DNA of 64,000 bases from Actinomadura opuntiae (GTDB lineage: Bacteria > Actinomycetota > Actinomycetes > Streptosporangiales > Streptosporangiaceae), in the NCBI RefSeq assembly GCF_030283205.1, contig NZ_JASNWF010000013.1, positions 1-64,000 on the forward strand, in the 5' to 3' direction. Positions 15,997 to 24,868 of this stretch are shown here, in pieces (within the stretch, counting starts at the first letter, position 1; every line of letters begins with the position of its first letter). The notes under the pieces were generated by a model. It saw nothing but the letters and a program-made list of their open reading frames with translations. It ran no database searches and was not told the origin of the DNA. Both the position numbers and the translations under genes were made by a program.

Positions 15997-17559
15997 TCAC
16001 TCACACGTGGCGCCCTTCGCCGGGAGCGTGCCTTCCATCAGGTAGGCGTCGACGGTGCGGCGGACGCAGGCGTCGCCGGTGTCGTAGGCGCCGTGCCCCT
16101 CCCCCTTGAGGGTGAGGAGCGCGGCGCTTCCGCCGAGCTCCTTCACCAGCGCGGGCGCCCACGCGTACGGGGTGGCGGGGTCGCCGATGTTGCCGACGAC
16201 CAGGATCGGCGCGGCGGTCGGGGCGGACACCTCGCGCGCCGCGTCGTCGCCCTTGACCGGCCATCCGGTGCACTGCAGCAGGCCCCACGCCATGGACGGC
16301 CCGAAGACCGGCGAGGCGCTGCGGAACTTCGGCATCAGCCGGCGGACGTCCGCGGTGGTGTAGCGGTCGGTGCCGTCCGCGCAGGTGATCGCGGTGTTGG
16401 CGGCGGTCAGGTTGTCGTAGGCGCCGCCGGGCTTCCGGCCGTTCTGCAGGTCGGCGAGCATCAGCAGCAGCGACCCGTCGCGCCGTTTGACCGCGTCGAC
16501 GAGGCCCTGCGCGAGGTACGGCCAGGCCTGCCTGGTGTAGAGGGCGGCGGCGACGCCGGTGTCGCCGAGGCTCTGGGTGAGCTTCCGGCCGCTGGAGGTC
16601 GCGAGCGGCGTGCGGTCGAGGCCGTCGAGGATCTTCGCGGTGGTCGCGGCGACCGCCTCGCCGTCGCCGCCGAGCGGGCATGACTTCGCGCCGAGCCGGG
16701 CGCAGGCCGCGCCGAAGTCGACCAGGGCGCGCTGGAACCCGGCGGCCTGCTGGAGGCCGAGGTCGGCGGTGCCGAGCCTGGTGTCGACGGCGCCGTCCAG
16801 CACGGCGCGCCCGACGTTGCCGGGCATCTGGTGGGCGTAGTTGCCGCCGAGCCAGGTTCCGTAGGAGATCCCGAAGTAGTTCAGCTTCGAGTCGCCGACG
16901 GCGGCGCGGATCGCGTCCATGTCGCGGGCGGCGCTGAGCGTCCCGACGTACGGCAGCAGCCGGCCCGACCCGGCCTCGCAGGCCTTGGCGAAGGACGCGC
17001 GCCGCGCGAGGTAGGCGGTCTCCTCGGCGGTGGTGTCGGGCGTGTCGTCCTCGGCGGTGAGCTGGTCCATCGTCCGGTCGTCGACGCAGGTGACGGGGGC
17101 GCTGCGGCCGACGCCGCGCGGGTCGAAGCCGATGAGGTCGTAGCGGGTGTTGAGGCTGGTGTACTCGGACGCGGCCTGGGCGAGGGTGTCGACGCCGTCG
17201 CCGCCGGGCCCGCCGAAGTTGAACAGCAGCGAGCCGATCCGCCGGTCCGGATCCGTCGCGGGGATCTTGAGCAGCGCGAGGTCGATCGTCCCCGAGGCGG
17301 GGTCGGCGTAGTTCAGGGGAACCTTCAGGGTCGCGCACCGGTACCGGGCCTGCGAGGCGCCCGGCTCGGGGGCCGGCAGGCCGGTGCAGCGCCGCCACTC
17401 CGGCTTCGGGGCGGGCGCGCCGGTCGCGGCGGCGGCCGCGCGGACCGCCGGCGCCGGTGCGGATCGGGCCGTCCCTCCGGCGGAGGAGATCAGTCCGAAA
17501 GCGGCCAACCCGGCACCGCCTATCGCCGCAATGCCGGGTATGGACCCGATCGACGTCAT
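15997..17559 (-). CDS. Secreted alpha/beta hydrolase, tripeptidyl-aminopeptidase (TAP) type
   Basis: 520 residues with a hydrophobic N-terminus (GIAAIGGAGLAAFGLISSAGG) and an Ala/Pro linker, consistent with export. The hydrolase fold has FNFGGPGGDGVD (oxyanion region), DLIGFDPRGVGRS, the nucleophile GISYGTWLG (Ser232), the TAP-like C-terminal domain with the acid in GNIGDPATPY and the His in GEGHGAYD. Relatives include Streptomyces tripeptidyl aminopeptidases and mycobacterial Hip1/CaeA (Rv2224c), which also lies near glnA2 and panB. Likely removes short peptides or esters outside the cell. Confidence 0.9.
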   Translation of the reverse strand: MTSIGSIPGIAAIGGAGLAAFGLISSAGGTARSAPAPAVRAAAAATGAPAPKPEWRRCTGLPAPEPGASQARYRCATLKVPLNYADPASGTIDLALLKIPATDPDRRIGSLLFNFGGPGGDGVDTLAQAASEYTSLNTRYDLIGFDPRGVGRSAPVTCVDDRTMDQLTAEDDTPDTTAEETAYLARRASFAKACEAGSGRLLPYVGTLSAARDMDAIRAAVGDSKLNYFGISYGTWLGGNYAHQMPGNVGRAVLDGAVDTRLGTADLGLQQAAGFQRALVDFGAACARLGAKSCPLGGDGEAVAATTAKILDGLDRTPLATSSGRKLTQSLGDTGVAAALYTRQAWPYLAQGLVDAVKRRDGSLLLMLADLQNGRKPGGAYDNLTAANTAITCADGTDRYTTADVRRLMPKFRSASPVFGPSMAWGLLQCTGWPVKGDDAAREVSAPTAAPILVVGNIGDPATPYAWAPALVKELGGSAALLTLKGEGHGAYDTGDACVRRTVDAYLMEGTLPAKGATCE

Positions 17560-17688
17560 TCGTCCCCCCGTTCGTTCACGGGGGGCCGGTCGTGATCTAC
17601 CCAGCGCCTCCTATGCTGATTCCTGATAGATCACACAGGCTCCACACTCCACAGTGCTCCGTGCTCCTACAGGCTCCAGAGGAAGGCA

Positions 17689-17710
17689 GGACCCCGGCAT
17701 ACCGGGGTCC
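17689..17710. promoter_or_regulatory. Hairpin in the divergent hydrolase/PAP2 spacer
   Basis: Perfect 9-bp stem GGACCCCGG/CCGGGGTCC with a CATA loop, in the middle of the 262-bp spacer between divergent starts at 17559 and 17822. It could be an operator, a leader structure or an early terminator. The rest of the spacer shows no clear gene. Confidence 0.35.
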
Positions 17711-17821
17711 CCTCCCCCGAAAGTCCGGATACCGCGTCAGGGTCGTACTACTCAGGTCTGAGACGAAGACCATTCGCGGCGGTGATCTCACGAAGGGGGC
17801 CGCGAGGCAAAGATAGGTAAC

Positions 17822-18724
17822 ATGGCTCAATCCGCCCCCCCAGCAGCGCACCGCGGCCGGACCGTAGCGTCCCGGCGCGGTGAGCCGCGACGCAGCGCCG
17901 CGACGAGGCGGCCCAGGGTGCTCACGGCACCGCCGGTGTGGCGCGAACTGCTGCTGCTCGTGCTCTTCTACACGGGCTACACGCTGACGCGCGTCGTCCT
18001 GGTCCAGGACGGCACCGGCCCGGCGTTCTCGCACGCGGACCAGATCCTGCACGTGGAGAAGGTGCTGGGGCTGGACGTGGAACTGGGCCTCAACACGATG
18101 CTGATCAACGTGCCGTGGCTGGCCCGCACCGCGAACATGTTCTACGCCACCATGCACTTCATCCTGACGGCGCTGGTCGTCGTCTGGCTGTACCGGTACC
18201 GGCCGCGGGAGTACCGCTGGCTGCGCACCGGGATCATGGCGGCGACCGCGCTCGCGCTGATCGGCTTCTGGCTCTACCCGCTCGCGCCGCCGCGGTTCCT
18301 GCACAGCGCCGGGTTCGTCGACCCGGTCACCGCGCTGCACTCCTTCGGGCTGTACTCCAGCGACGCGTCCGGAAGCCTCACCAACCAGTACGCGGCGATG
18401 CCGTCGATGCACGCCGGCTGGGCGCTGTGGTGCGGGTTCGTGCTGGTCAAGTTCGTCTCCCAGCGCTGGGCGAAGGTGCTCGGCGTGCTCTACCCGGCCA
18501 CGACGGTGTTCGTGATCCTGTCCACCGCCAACCACTACGTGCTGGACGCCGTGGTCGGGATGGCGCTGATCGGCGGCGCTCTCGGGGTGGCCTGGCTGCT
18601 GTACGCCCGCTGCCCGCAGCCGGTCATCGACCTGCGGGACCGGGCCGTCCAGCGGATCCGGCACCCGCACGGCGGCGCCTCCCGCGCGCCGGGCCGGTCC
18701 AGCGTTCAGTCCTCCGCCCCGTAG
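17822..18724 (+). CDS. PAP2-superfamily membrane phosphatase / phosphotransferase
   Basis: 300 residues. A basic, disordered N-terminus (~35) precedes about six membrane helices (LLLLVLFYTGYTLTRVVLV; MHFILTALVVVWLY; GIMAATALALIGFWLYPLAPPRF, then three near the C-terminus). Two PAP2 motifs are visible: MPSMHAGW (histidine motif) and ANHYVLDAVVG (His/Asp motif). This arrangement resembles actinobacterial inositol-phosphate/phosphatidylinositol-type PAP2 enzymes that work on lipid or lipid-linked phosphates at the membrane. Substrate not determinable. The C-terminal tail is Arg/Ser-rich. Its last 19 bases overlap the end of glnE on the other strand. Confidence 0.87.
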   Translation: MAQSAPPAAHRGRTVASRRGEPRRSAATRRPRVLTAPPVWRELLLLVLFYTGYTLTRVVLVQDGTGPAFSHADQILHVEKVLGLDVELGLNTMLINVPWLARTANMFYATMHFILTALVVVWLYRYRPREYRWLRTGIMAATALALIGFWLYPLAPPRFLHSAGFVDPVTALHSFGLYSSDASGSLTNQYAAMPSMHAGWALWCGFVLVKFVSQRWAKVLGVLYPATTVFVILSTANHYVLDAVVGMALIGGALGVAWLLYARCPQPVIDLRDRAVQRIRHPHGGASRAPGRSSVQSSAP

Positions 18725-21700
18725 AACACGCGGTCGACGACCGCGCGGGCGCGGCGGGCGTGCCGCCGGTAGTCCTCCAGCAGGTCGCCCGTCCCCGGGT
18801 AGCCGAGGACGCGGCTGACCGCGGTGCGCTCCCGGTGGTGGTCGGTGGGCAGCAGGTCCGACGCCCGCCCCCGCACCAGCATGATCGAGCCGCGGATCCG
18901 GGTCGCCAGGCACCACGCCTCCGCCAGCACCTCCGCGTCGCCGCGGTCGAGCAGCCCGGCCTCCGCCGCCGCCTCCAGCGCCGCGAGGGTCCGGGTGGTG
19001 CGCAGCGAGGGGACGGCGTGCGCGTGCCGCATCTGCAGCAGCTGCGCGACCCACTCCACGTCCGACAGGCCGCCGGGGCCGAGCTTGATGTGCAGCCGGC
19101 GGTCGACGCCGCGCGGCAGCCGCTCGGACTCCATCCGCGCCTTCAGCCTCCTGACCTGCCGCAGCGCGTCCTCGCCGATGCCGTCCTCGGGCCAGCGGAT
19201 CGGGTCGATCAGCGCCCGGAACCGCTCGCACAGCCCCGGATCGCCGATCACCGGGTCGGCGCGCAGCAGCGCCTGCGCCTCCCACGGCTGCGACCAGCGC
19301 CGGTAGTACGCCGCGTACGAGGCGAGGGTGCGGACGAGCGGCCCCTGGCGCCCCTCCGGCCGCAGGTTCGGGTCGATGTCCACCGGCGGGTCGGGGGCGG
19401 GCAGGGCGAGCAGCCGGCGCAGCTCCTCGGCGACGGCGTGCGCGGCGCGTCCGGCCGCCCGCTCCTCGGCGCCGGGCAGCGGGTCGTGCACGAACATCAC
19501 GTCGGCGTCGCTGCCGTAGCCGAGCTCGTGGCCGCCGAACCGGCCCATCGCGACCACCGCCACCCGGGTCGGCAGCGGCTCGCGCGCCTCCATCTCGATC
19601 TTGCTGACGGCGGCGCGGAGCGCGGCCTCGATCGTGACGGCGGCGATGTCGGTGAGCGCCGCCCCGACCGTCTCCACGTCGGCGAGGCCGAGCAGGTCGG
19701 CGACCGACACCCGGAACAGCTCGCGGCGGCGCAGCCCGCGCACGACCGCGACCGCCTCCTCCGCCGGCCCGCCGCCCTCGGCGTGCCGGCGGCCCGCCGC
19801 GAGCAGCTCCGCGCGCAGCGCCTCGTGCGGGCGGGGCGCCAGCGCGTCGGTGCCGCGCAGCAGCGCGACGGCCTCGGGGGCGCGCAGCAGCAGGTCGGTG
19901 GCGTACCGGCTGGAGCCGAGCACCCACGCCATCCGCTCGGCGACGCTGACGTCGTCGCGCAGCAGCCGCAGGTACCAGGGGGTGGTGCCGAGCGCGTCGC
20001 TGACCTGCCGGAACCCCAGCAGCCCGGCGTCGGGGTCGGGCGCGTCGGCGAACCAGCCGAGCATCACCGGCAGCAGCGTCCGCTGGATCGCGGCGCGCCG
20101 CGACACGCCCGAGGTGAGCGCCTCGATGTGCCGCAGGGCGCCCGCCGGGTCGGCGTAGCCGAGCGCCTCCAGCCGGGTGCGGGCGGCCTCCGGGGTGAGC
20201 CGGGCCTCCTCCCCTGGCAGCCGCGCCACGGCGCGCAGCAGCGGCCGGTAGAACAGCTTCTCGTGGATGCGGCGGACCTCGCGGGCGTGCCGCCGCCACA
20301 GCGCGGTGAACTCCCCGACCGGGTCGGTGCGCAGGCCGAGGGCCCGGCCGAGGCGCCGCAGGTCCGCCTCGTCGTCGGGGACGAGGTGGGTGCGGCGAAG
20401 GTGGTGCAGCTGGATCAGGTGCTCGACCCGCCGCAGGAACCGGTACGCCGAGGTCAGCGCCGCCGCGTCGTCGCGCCCGACGTAGCCGCCCTGGGACAGC
20501 TCCGCGAGGGCGTCCAGCGTATTGGGGCTGCGCAGGGTCTCGTCGGCGCGGCCGTGCACGAGCTGCAGCAGCTGGACCGCGAACTCGACGTCGCGCAGCC
20601 CGCCGGGGCCGAGCTTGAGCTGCCGCTCGGAGTCGCCGGTGCGGCGGTCCAGGTCCTTCTCGACGCGGCGCCGCATGTCCTGGACGTCCTGGACGAAGCC
20701 CTCGCCCTCGGCGGCCTTCCACACGATCGGCGTGATCGCGTCCAGGTAGCGGGCGCCGAGGCCCGGGTCGCCGGCGACGGGCCGGGCCTTCAGCAGCGCC
20801 TGGAACTCCCAGGTCTTGGCCCACCGCTCGTAGTAGGCGCGGTGGCTGGCGAGGGTGCGCACCAGCGGGCCGGCCTTGCCCTCGGGACGCAGCGCCGCGT
20901 CCACCTCCCAGAGCGCGCCCTCCCGCGTCGAGGCCGAGCAGGCCCGCATCATCGCCGAGGCCAGCCGGGTCGCGGTGCGCAGCGCGGCGTCCTCGCCCTC
21001 GCCCTCCCGCGCTTCCGCCACGAAGATCACGTCGACGTCGCTGACGTAGTTCAGCTCGCGGCCGCCGCACTTGCCCATGCCGATCACCGCGAGCCGGCAG
21101 GCGGCGTGCCCGCCGACCTCGGCGCGGGCGATCGCCAGGCCCGCCTCCAGCGCGGCGGCGGCGAGGTCGGCCAGCTCCGCGGCGACCTCCGCGACGTCCG
21201 CGGCGCCGATCAGGTCGCGGCCCGCAAGCGACAGCACCCGCGCCCGGTAGGCGGCGCGCAGCGCCACCAGGGCCTCGTGGCCCGCGCCGGACGCCACCGG
21301 GTCCTCGGCGGACGGGTCGGCGCCCACGGCCTCCAGCAGCGCGGCGCGCAGCGCGCCCGCCGCCGGGCGGCCGCCCTCGCCCGGGGTCCCGTCGTCGCGC
21401 AGCACCCGCCAGTGCCCGGGATGCCGGACGAGGTGGTCGGCGAGGGCGTCGCTGACCCCGAGGACGGCGGCGAGCCGCTCCCGGGTGCCCGGTTCGGCGC
21501 GCAGCGCGGCGCGCAGGTCGGCCCCGGCGCCGCGCTCGTCGGCGGACGCGAGCACGCGCAGCAGGCCGTTCAGCGCGAGATCGGGATCGGCGGTGCCGCC
21601 GAGGGCGTCGAGGAGGTCGTCACCGATCCCGGTGCCGGCGTCCCGCTCGGCCTCCCGCAGCAGCCGCTCGACGCGCGCGGCGTCGGTGAAGCCGAGCCGC

Positions 21701-21753
21701 GCCAGCCGGCCGGCGAGGGAGGGACGGCGGTCGGAGGTCCACGGCTCGCTCAC
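18706..21753 (-). CDS. glnE: Glutamine synthetase adenylyltransferase / deadenylase GlnE
   Basis: Bifunctional enzyme that attaches AMP to, and removes it from, the regulatory tyrosine of GlnA1 (Tyr402 here). The 1015-residue length is usual for actinobacteria. Two nucleotidyltransferase domains are visible: the first has NYVSDVDVIFV (about 237), the second has YGSDADVMFVHD (about 747). Each is followed by the helical GlnD/PII-uridylyltransferase-like domain (GPGGLRDVEFAVQLLQL and GPGGLSDVEWVAQLLQM). Both catalytic Asp pairs are intact. It lies directly downstream of glnA2 with 18 bp between, and the pair matches Rv2221c-Rv2222c. Confidence 0.97.
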   Translation of the reverse strand: MSEPWTSDRRPSLAGRLARLGFTDAARVERLLREAERDAGTGIGDDLLDALGGTADPDLALNGLLRVLASADERGAGADLRAALRAEPGTRERLAAVLGVSDALADHLVRHPGHWRVLRDDGTPGEGGRPAAGALRAALLEAVGADPSAEDPVASGAGHEALVALRAAYRARVLSLAGRDLIGAADVAEVAAELADLAAAALEAGLAIARAEVGGHAACRLAVIGMGKCGGRELNYVSDVDVIFVAEAREGEGEDAALRTATRLASAMMRACSASTREGALWEVDAALRPEGKAGPLVRTLASHRAYYERWAKTWEFQALLKARPVAGDPGLGARYLDAITPIVWKAAEGEGFVQDVQDMRRRVEKDLDRRTGDSERQLKLGPGGLRDVEFAVQLLQLVHGRADETLRSPNTLDALAELSQGGYVGRDDAAALTSAYRFLRRVEHLIQLHHLRRTHLVPDDEADLRRLGRALGLRTDPVGEFTALWRRHAREVRRIHEKLFYRPLLRAVARLPGEEARLTPEAARTRLEALGYADPAGALRHIEALTSGVSRRAAIQRTLLPVMLGWFADAPDPDAGLLGFRQVSDALGTTPWYLRLLRDDVSVAERMAWVLGSSRYATDLLLRAPEAVALLRGTDALAPRPHEALRAELLAAGRRHAEGGGPAEEAVAVVRGLRRRELFRVSVADLLGLADVETVGAALTDIAAVTIEAALRAAVSKIEMEAREPLPTRVAVVAMGRFGGHELGYGSDADVMFVHDPLPGAEERAAGRAAHAVAEELRRLLALPAPDPPVDIDPNLRPEGRQGPLVRTLASYAAYYRRWSQPWEAQALLRADPVIGDPGLCERFRALIDPIRWPEDGIGEDALRQVRRLKARMESERLPRGVDRRLHIKLGPGGLSDVEWVAQLLQMRHAHAVPSLRTTRTLAALEAAAEAGLLDRGDAEVLAEAWCLATRIRGSIMLVRGRASDLLPTDHHRERTAVSRVLGYPGTGDLLEDYRRHARRARAVVDRVFYGAED

Positions 21754-21771
21754 GTTCCAACCGTATTCCGG

Positions 21772-23133
21772 TCAGAGCACCGCCAGCAGCCTCTTGCGCT
21801 CGAACTCGGTCACCTGCCGCCGGTAGTCCTCCCATTCCTGGCGCTTGTTGCGCAGGAAGAAGTCGAACACGTGCTCGCCGAGGACGTCGGCCATCAGCTC
21901 GCTGCGCTCCATCGCGCGGACGGCCTCGTCCAGGTTCTGCGGCAGCGGCTCGATGCCGAGGGCGCGCCGCTCGGCCGGGGTGAGCGCCCACACGTCGTCC
22001 TCGGCGCCCTGCGGCAGCTCGTAGCCCTCCTCGATGCCCTTGAGGCCGGCGCCGAGGATCGCCGCGAACGCCAGGTAGGGGTTGGCGGCGGTGTCCAGCG
22101 ACCGGAACTCGATGCGGGTCGAGTGGCCCTTGTGCGGCTTGTACATCGGCACCCGGACCAGCGCCGACCGGTTGTTGTGGCCCCAGCAGATGTAGGACGG
22201 GGCCTCTCCCCCGGCGCCCGCCGCGGACCCGACGTTGCCCCACAGCCGCTTGTAGGAGTTGACCCACTGGTTGCACACCGCGGTGATCTCGGCGGAGTGC
22301 CGCAGCACGCCCGCGATGAACGCGCGGCCGACCTTGGAGAGCTTGAACTCCGCGCCCGGCTCGTAGAACGCGTTGCGGTCGCCCTCGAACAGCGACATGT
22401 GGGTGTGCATGCCGGAGCCGGGATGCTCGGTGAACGGCTTCGGCATGAACGTGGCGTGCACGCCCTGGTCGAGCGCGACCTCCTTCATCACCAGCCGGAA
22501 CGTCATGATGTTGTCGGCGGTGGTGAGCGCGTCGGCGTAGCGCAGGTCGATCTCCTGCTGGCCGGGGGCGCCCTCGTGGTGGCTGAACTCCACCGAGATG
22601 CCCATCGACTCCAGCATCATGATCGCGTTGCGCCGGAAGTCGTGCGCCGCGCTGTGCGGGGTGTGGTCGAAGTAGCCGCCCGCGTCCGCCGGGTCGGGCT
22701 CGCGGCCGTCCTCCGGCTTGTCGTTGAGCAGGAAGAACTCGATCTCGGGATGGGTGTAGAAGGTGAACCCGAGATCGGCGGCGCGGGCCAGCGCCCGCTT
22801 GAGCACGTAGCGCGGGTCGGCGAAGCTCGGCGTGCCGTCCGGCATCAGGATGTCGCAGAACATCCGGCCGACGCCGGGCGCCTCCGAGCGCCACGGCAGC
22901 ACCTGGAACGTGGACGGGTCGGGCTTGGCGATCATGTCGGCCTCGTACACCCGGGCGAAGCCCTCGATCGCCGAGCCGTCGAAGCCGATCCCCTCGCCGA
23001 AGGCGCCCTCCAGTTCGGCGGGCGCCACGGCCACCGACTTCAGGAACCCGAGCACGTCGGTGAACCACAGCCGGATGAAGCGGATGTCGCGCTCCTCCAG
23101 CGTGCGGAGCACGAACTCCTGCTGACGGTCCAA
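21772..23133 (-). CDS. glnA2: Glutamine synthetase-like protein GlnA2
   Basis: 453-residue type I glutamine synthetase paralogue with the catalytic blocks FDGSAIEGFA (51-60), PEIEFFLL (129-136), MPKPFTEHPGSGMHTH (230-245) and NRSALVRVP (321-329). At the place of the GlnA1 adenylylation tyrosine it has Trp382 (DDVWALTPAE), so GlnE should not modify it. In Streptomyces the orthologue GlnA2 (SCO2241) acts as a gamma-glutamylpolyamine synthetase, and in mycobacteria glnA2 is dispensable for glutamine. Polyamine glutamylation is therefore a fair alternative to glutamine synthesis. Upstream there is only half of a GlnR box (GTAAC-n6-GTAAC on the minus strand, 23202-23217). Confidence 0.95.
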   Translation of the reverse strand: MDRQQEFVLRTLEERDIRFIRLWFTDVLGFLKSVAVAPAELEGAFGEGIGFDGSAIEGFARVYEADMIAKPDPSTFQVLPWRSEAPGVGRMFCDILMPDGTPSFADPRYVLKRALARAADLGFTFYTHPEIEFFLLNDKPEDGREPDPADAGGYFDHTPHSAAHDFRRNAIMMLESMGISVEFSHHEGAPGQQEIDLRYADALTTADNIMTFRLVMKEVALDQGVHATFMPKPFTEHPGSGMHTHMSLFEGDRNAFYEPGAEFKLSKVGRAFIAGVLRHSAEITAVCNQWVNSYKRLWGNVGSAAGAGGEAPSYICWGHNNRSALVRVPMYKPHKGHSTRIEFRSLDTAANPYLAFAAILGAGLKGIEEGYELPQGAEDDVWALTPAERRALGIEPLPQNLDEAVRAMERSELMADVLGEHVFDFFLRNKRQEWEDYRRQVTEFERKRLLAVL

Positions 23134-23213
23134 AGCCCTCTCCCTCGGTGACGCGGTGCCGGCCGCACTGTCCGGCCCGGCTTGCAGTATGCCCGGCCGC
23201 TGTTACCGCGACG

Positions 23214-24038
23214 TTACGCGTTCGGCTCGTCGGTTCCGAACTTATCCGACAGAGCGGAGCCTTCCACCCGGGTGGCGGCCGGATCGAGCACCCGGGACAG
23301 GAAAGCACGGGTCCGCTCGTGCTCCGGGTCGGCGATCACCCGCGACGGCGGGCCCTCCTCGACGACCACGCCGCCGTCCATGAACACCACCCGGTCGGCG
23401 ACCTCGCGCGCGAACGACATCTCGTGGGTGACCACGAGCATGGTCATCCCCGTTTCGGCCAGGCCGCGCATGACGCCCAGCACGTCGCCGACCAACTCGG
23501 GGTCCAGCGCCGACGTCGGCTCGTCGAAGAGCATCACCTCCGGGCCCATCGCCAGCGCGCGGGCGATCGCCACGCGCTGCTGCTGGCCGCCGGAGAGCTT
23601 GGCCGGGTAGGCGTCCACCTTGTCGGCGAGCCCGACCCGCTCCAGGTTCTCCCGGGCGATCCGCTCGGCCTCCGCCCTGTCCCGCTTGAGCACCTTGCGC
23701 TGCGCGATCGTCACGTTGCCGAGCGCGGTCAGGTGCGGGAACAGGTTGAACGACTGGAACACCATGCCGATCCGGCGGCGCACCGCGTCGATGTCGACGT
23801 CGGGGTCGGTGACCTCGACGCCGCCGACGCGGACCGTGCCCGCGGTCGGCTCCTCCAGCAGGTTCACGCAGCGCAGCAGCGTCGACTTGCCCGACCCGGA
23901 CGGGCCGATGACGCACACCACCTCGCCGCGCTCGACGTGGAAGTCGATGCCGCGCAGCACCTCGTTCGCGCCGAACGACTTGCGCAGCCCGCCGATCTCG
24001 ACGGCCCGGCCCGCGCCGGTCTGGTCCGGTATCGTCAT
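23214..24038 (-). CDS. Polar amino-acid ABC transporter ATPase
   Basis: 274 residues. Walker A GPSGSGKST (about 44), the QSFNLFPH Q-loop, the signature LSGGQQQR, Walker B MLFDEPTSALDPE and the H-loop VVTHEM are all present, typical of GlnQ/HisP-type ATPases. The ~25-residue C-terminal extension (PAATRVEGSALSDKFGTDEPNA) is extra. The ATG overlaps the permease stop (ATGA), so the three transporter genes form one operon, 80 bp upstream of glnA2 on the same strand. Probably imports glutamate or glutamine, inferred from the glutamine-synthetase context. Confidence 0.94.
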   Translation of the reverse strand: MTIPDQTGAGRAVEIGGLRKSFGANEVLRGIDFHVERGEVVCVIGPSGSGKSTLLRCVNLLEEPTAGTVRVGGVEVTDPDVDIDAVRRRIGMVFQSFNLFPHLTALGNVTIAQRKVLKRDRAEAERIARENLERVGLADKVDAYPAKLSGGQQQRVAIARALAMGPEVMLFDEPTSALDPELVGDVLGVMRGLAETGMTMLVVTHEMSFAREVADRVVFMDGGVVVEEGPPSRVIADPEHERTRAFLSRVLDPAATRVEGSALSDKFGTDEPNA

Positions 24039-24868
24039 CGCTGCTCCCTGCGCTGCCGCGCCTCCAGCCGCCTGGCCAGCAGGCTCAGCGGGATCGTGAT
24101 GATCAGATAGCAGATGCCGGCCACGATGATCGGCGTGGTGTTGCCCTGCTGGCCGGCCAGGTCCCGGCCGAACTTGGTGAGCTCGCGCTGCTCCAGCGTG
24201 ATGCCGAGGAACAGCACCAGCGAGGAGTCCTTGCACAGCAGCACCAGCTCGTTGGTGAGCGGCGGGATGATGATCCGGAACGCCTGCGGCAGGATGATCG
24301 ACCGCATCGCCCGGCCCTGCGACATGCCGAGCGAGCGCGCCGCCTCCAGCTGCCCCCGCGGGACGGCCTCGATGCCGGCCCGGATCGTCTCGGCCATGTA
24401 CGCGGCGGCCGCCAGCCCGAGCGCGAGGCCCGCCTGCCCGACCGCGCCGCCCGGGATGTTCGTGCCGGGGAAGGCCAGCGGCACGCCGACGCCGACGAAG
24501 ATGAAGATCAGCAGCAGCGGCAGGCCGCGGAACGTCTCGATGTAGGCCGTCGCGAACCACCGGTACGGCAGCACCGGCGACAGCCGCATCAGCGCGACGA
24601 CCAGGCCCAGCACCAGCCCGATGCCGAACCCGACCGCCGTGTAGACGGCGGTGTTGCGCAGCCCGACGGTGATGATGTCGGGGAACAGGGCCTTCGCGAC
24701 CTGCCAGTTGGCGAAGTTCGCGTGCAGCTGCGACCAGTTCGCCAGCGCGGCGACCAGCACCACGACGACGGCGAACAGGCCGTACTGGCTTCCGAGCGAC
24801 GCCCGCCGGCGGGCCCGGCGGGACAGCCCGCCGGAGCCCGCCGAGCTGGCCGCCTGGTCCACGGTCAC
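24035..24868 (-). CDS. Polar amino-acid ABC transporter permease
   Basis: 277 residues of the HisM/GlnP class. A basic N-terminus is followed by a first helix (LFAVVVVLVAALANW), a periplasmic loop, and then the three-helix core with ETFRGLPLLLIFIFVG and the EAA loop EAARSLGMSQGRAMRSIILPQAFRIIIPPLTNE, which contacts the ATPase. Only one permease gene is present, so it probably works as a homodimer. The start is GTG at 24868, overlapping the stop of the binding-protein gene (GTGA). Confidence 0.93.
   Translation of the reverse strand: MTVDQAASSAGSGGLSRRARRRASLGSQYGLFAVVVVLVAALANWSQLHANFANWQVAKALFPDIITVGLRNTAVYTAVGFGIGLVLGLVVALMRLSPVLPYRWFATAYIETFRGLPLLLIFIFVGVGVPLAFPGTNIPGGAVGQAGLALGLAAAAYMAETIRAGIEAVPRGQLEAARSLGMSQGRAMRSIILPQAFRIIIPPLTNELVLLCKDSSLVLFLGITLEQRELTKFGRDLAGQQGNTTPIIVAGICYLIITIPLSLLARRLEARQRREQR

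Noticed and set aside
13224..16004. 926-residue minus-strand frame opposite the SNF2 gene
   Set aside because: The helicase motifs are all on the plus strand in the correct order; the antisense product has no recognisable domain.
17938..23151. Very long open frame on the plus strand opposite glnE and glnA2
   Set aside because: Its translation is rich in Arg, Ala, Gly, Val and Asp without any domain; it is the antisense shadow of GC-rich codons in glnE and glnA2, both clearly identified on the minus strand.
23202..23217. GTAAC-n6-GTAAC upstream of glnA2 as a full GlnR box
   Set aside because: Only two of four pentamers are present, and the second departs from GAAAC; kept only as a half-site note in the glnA2 entry.
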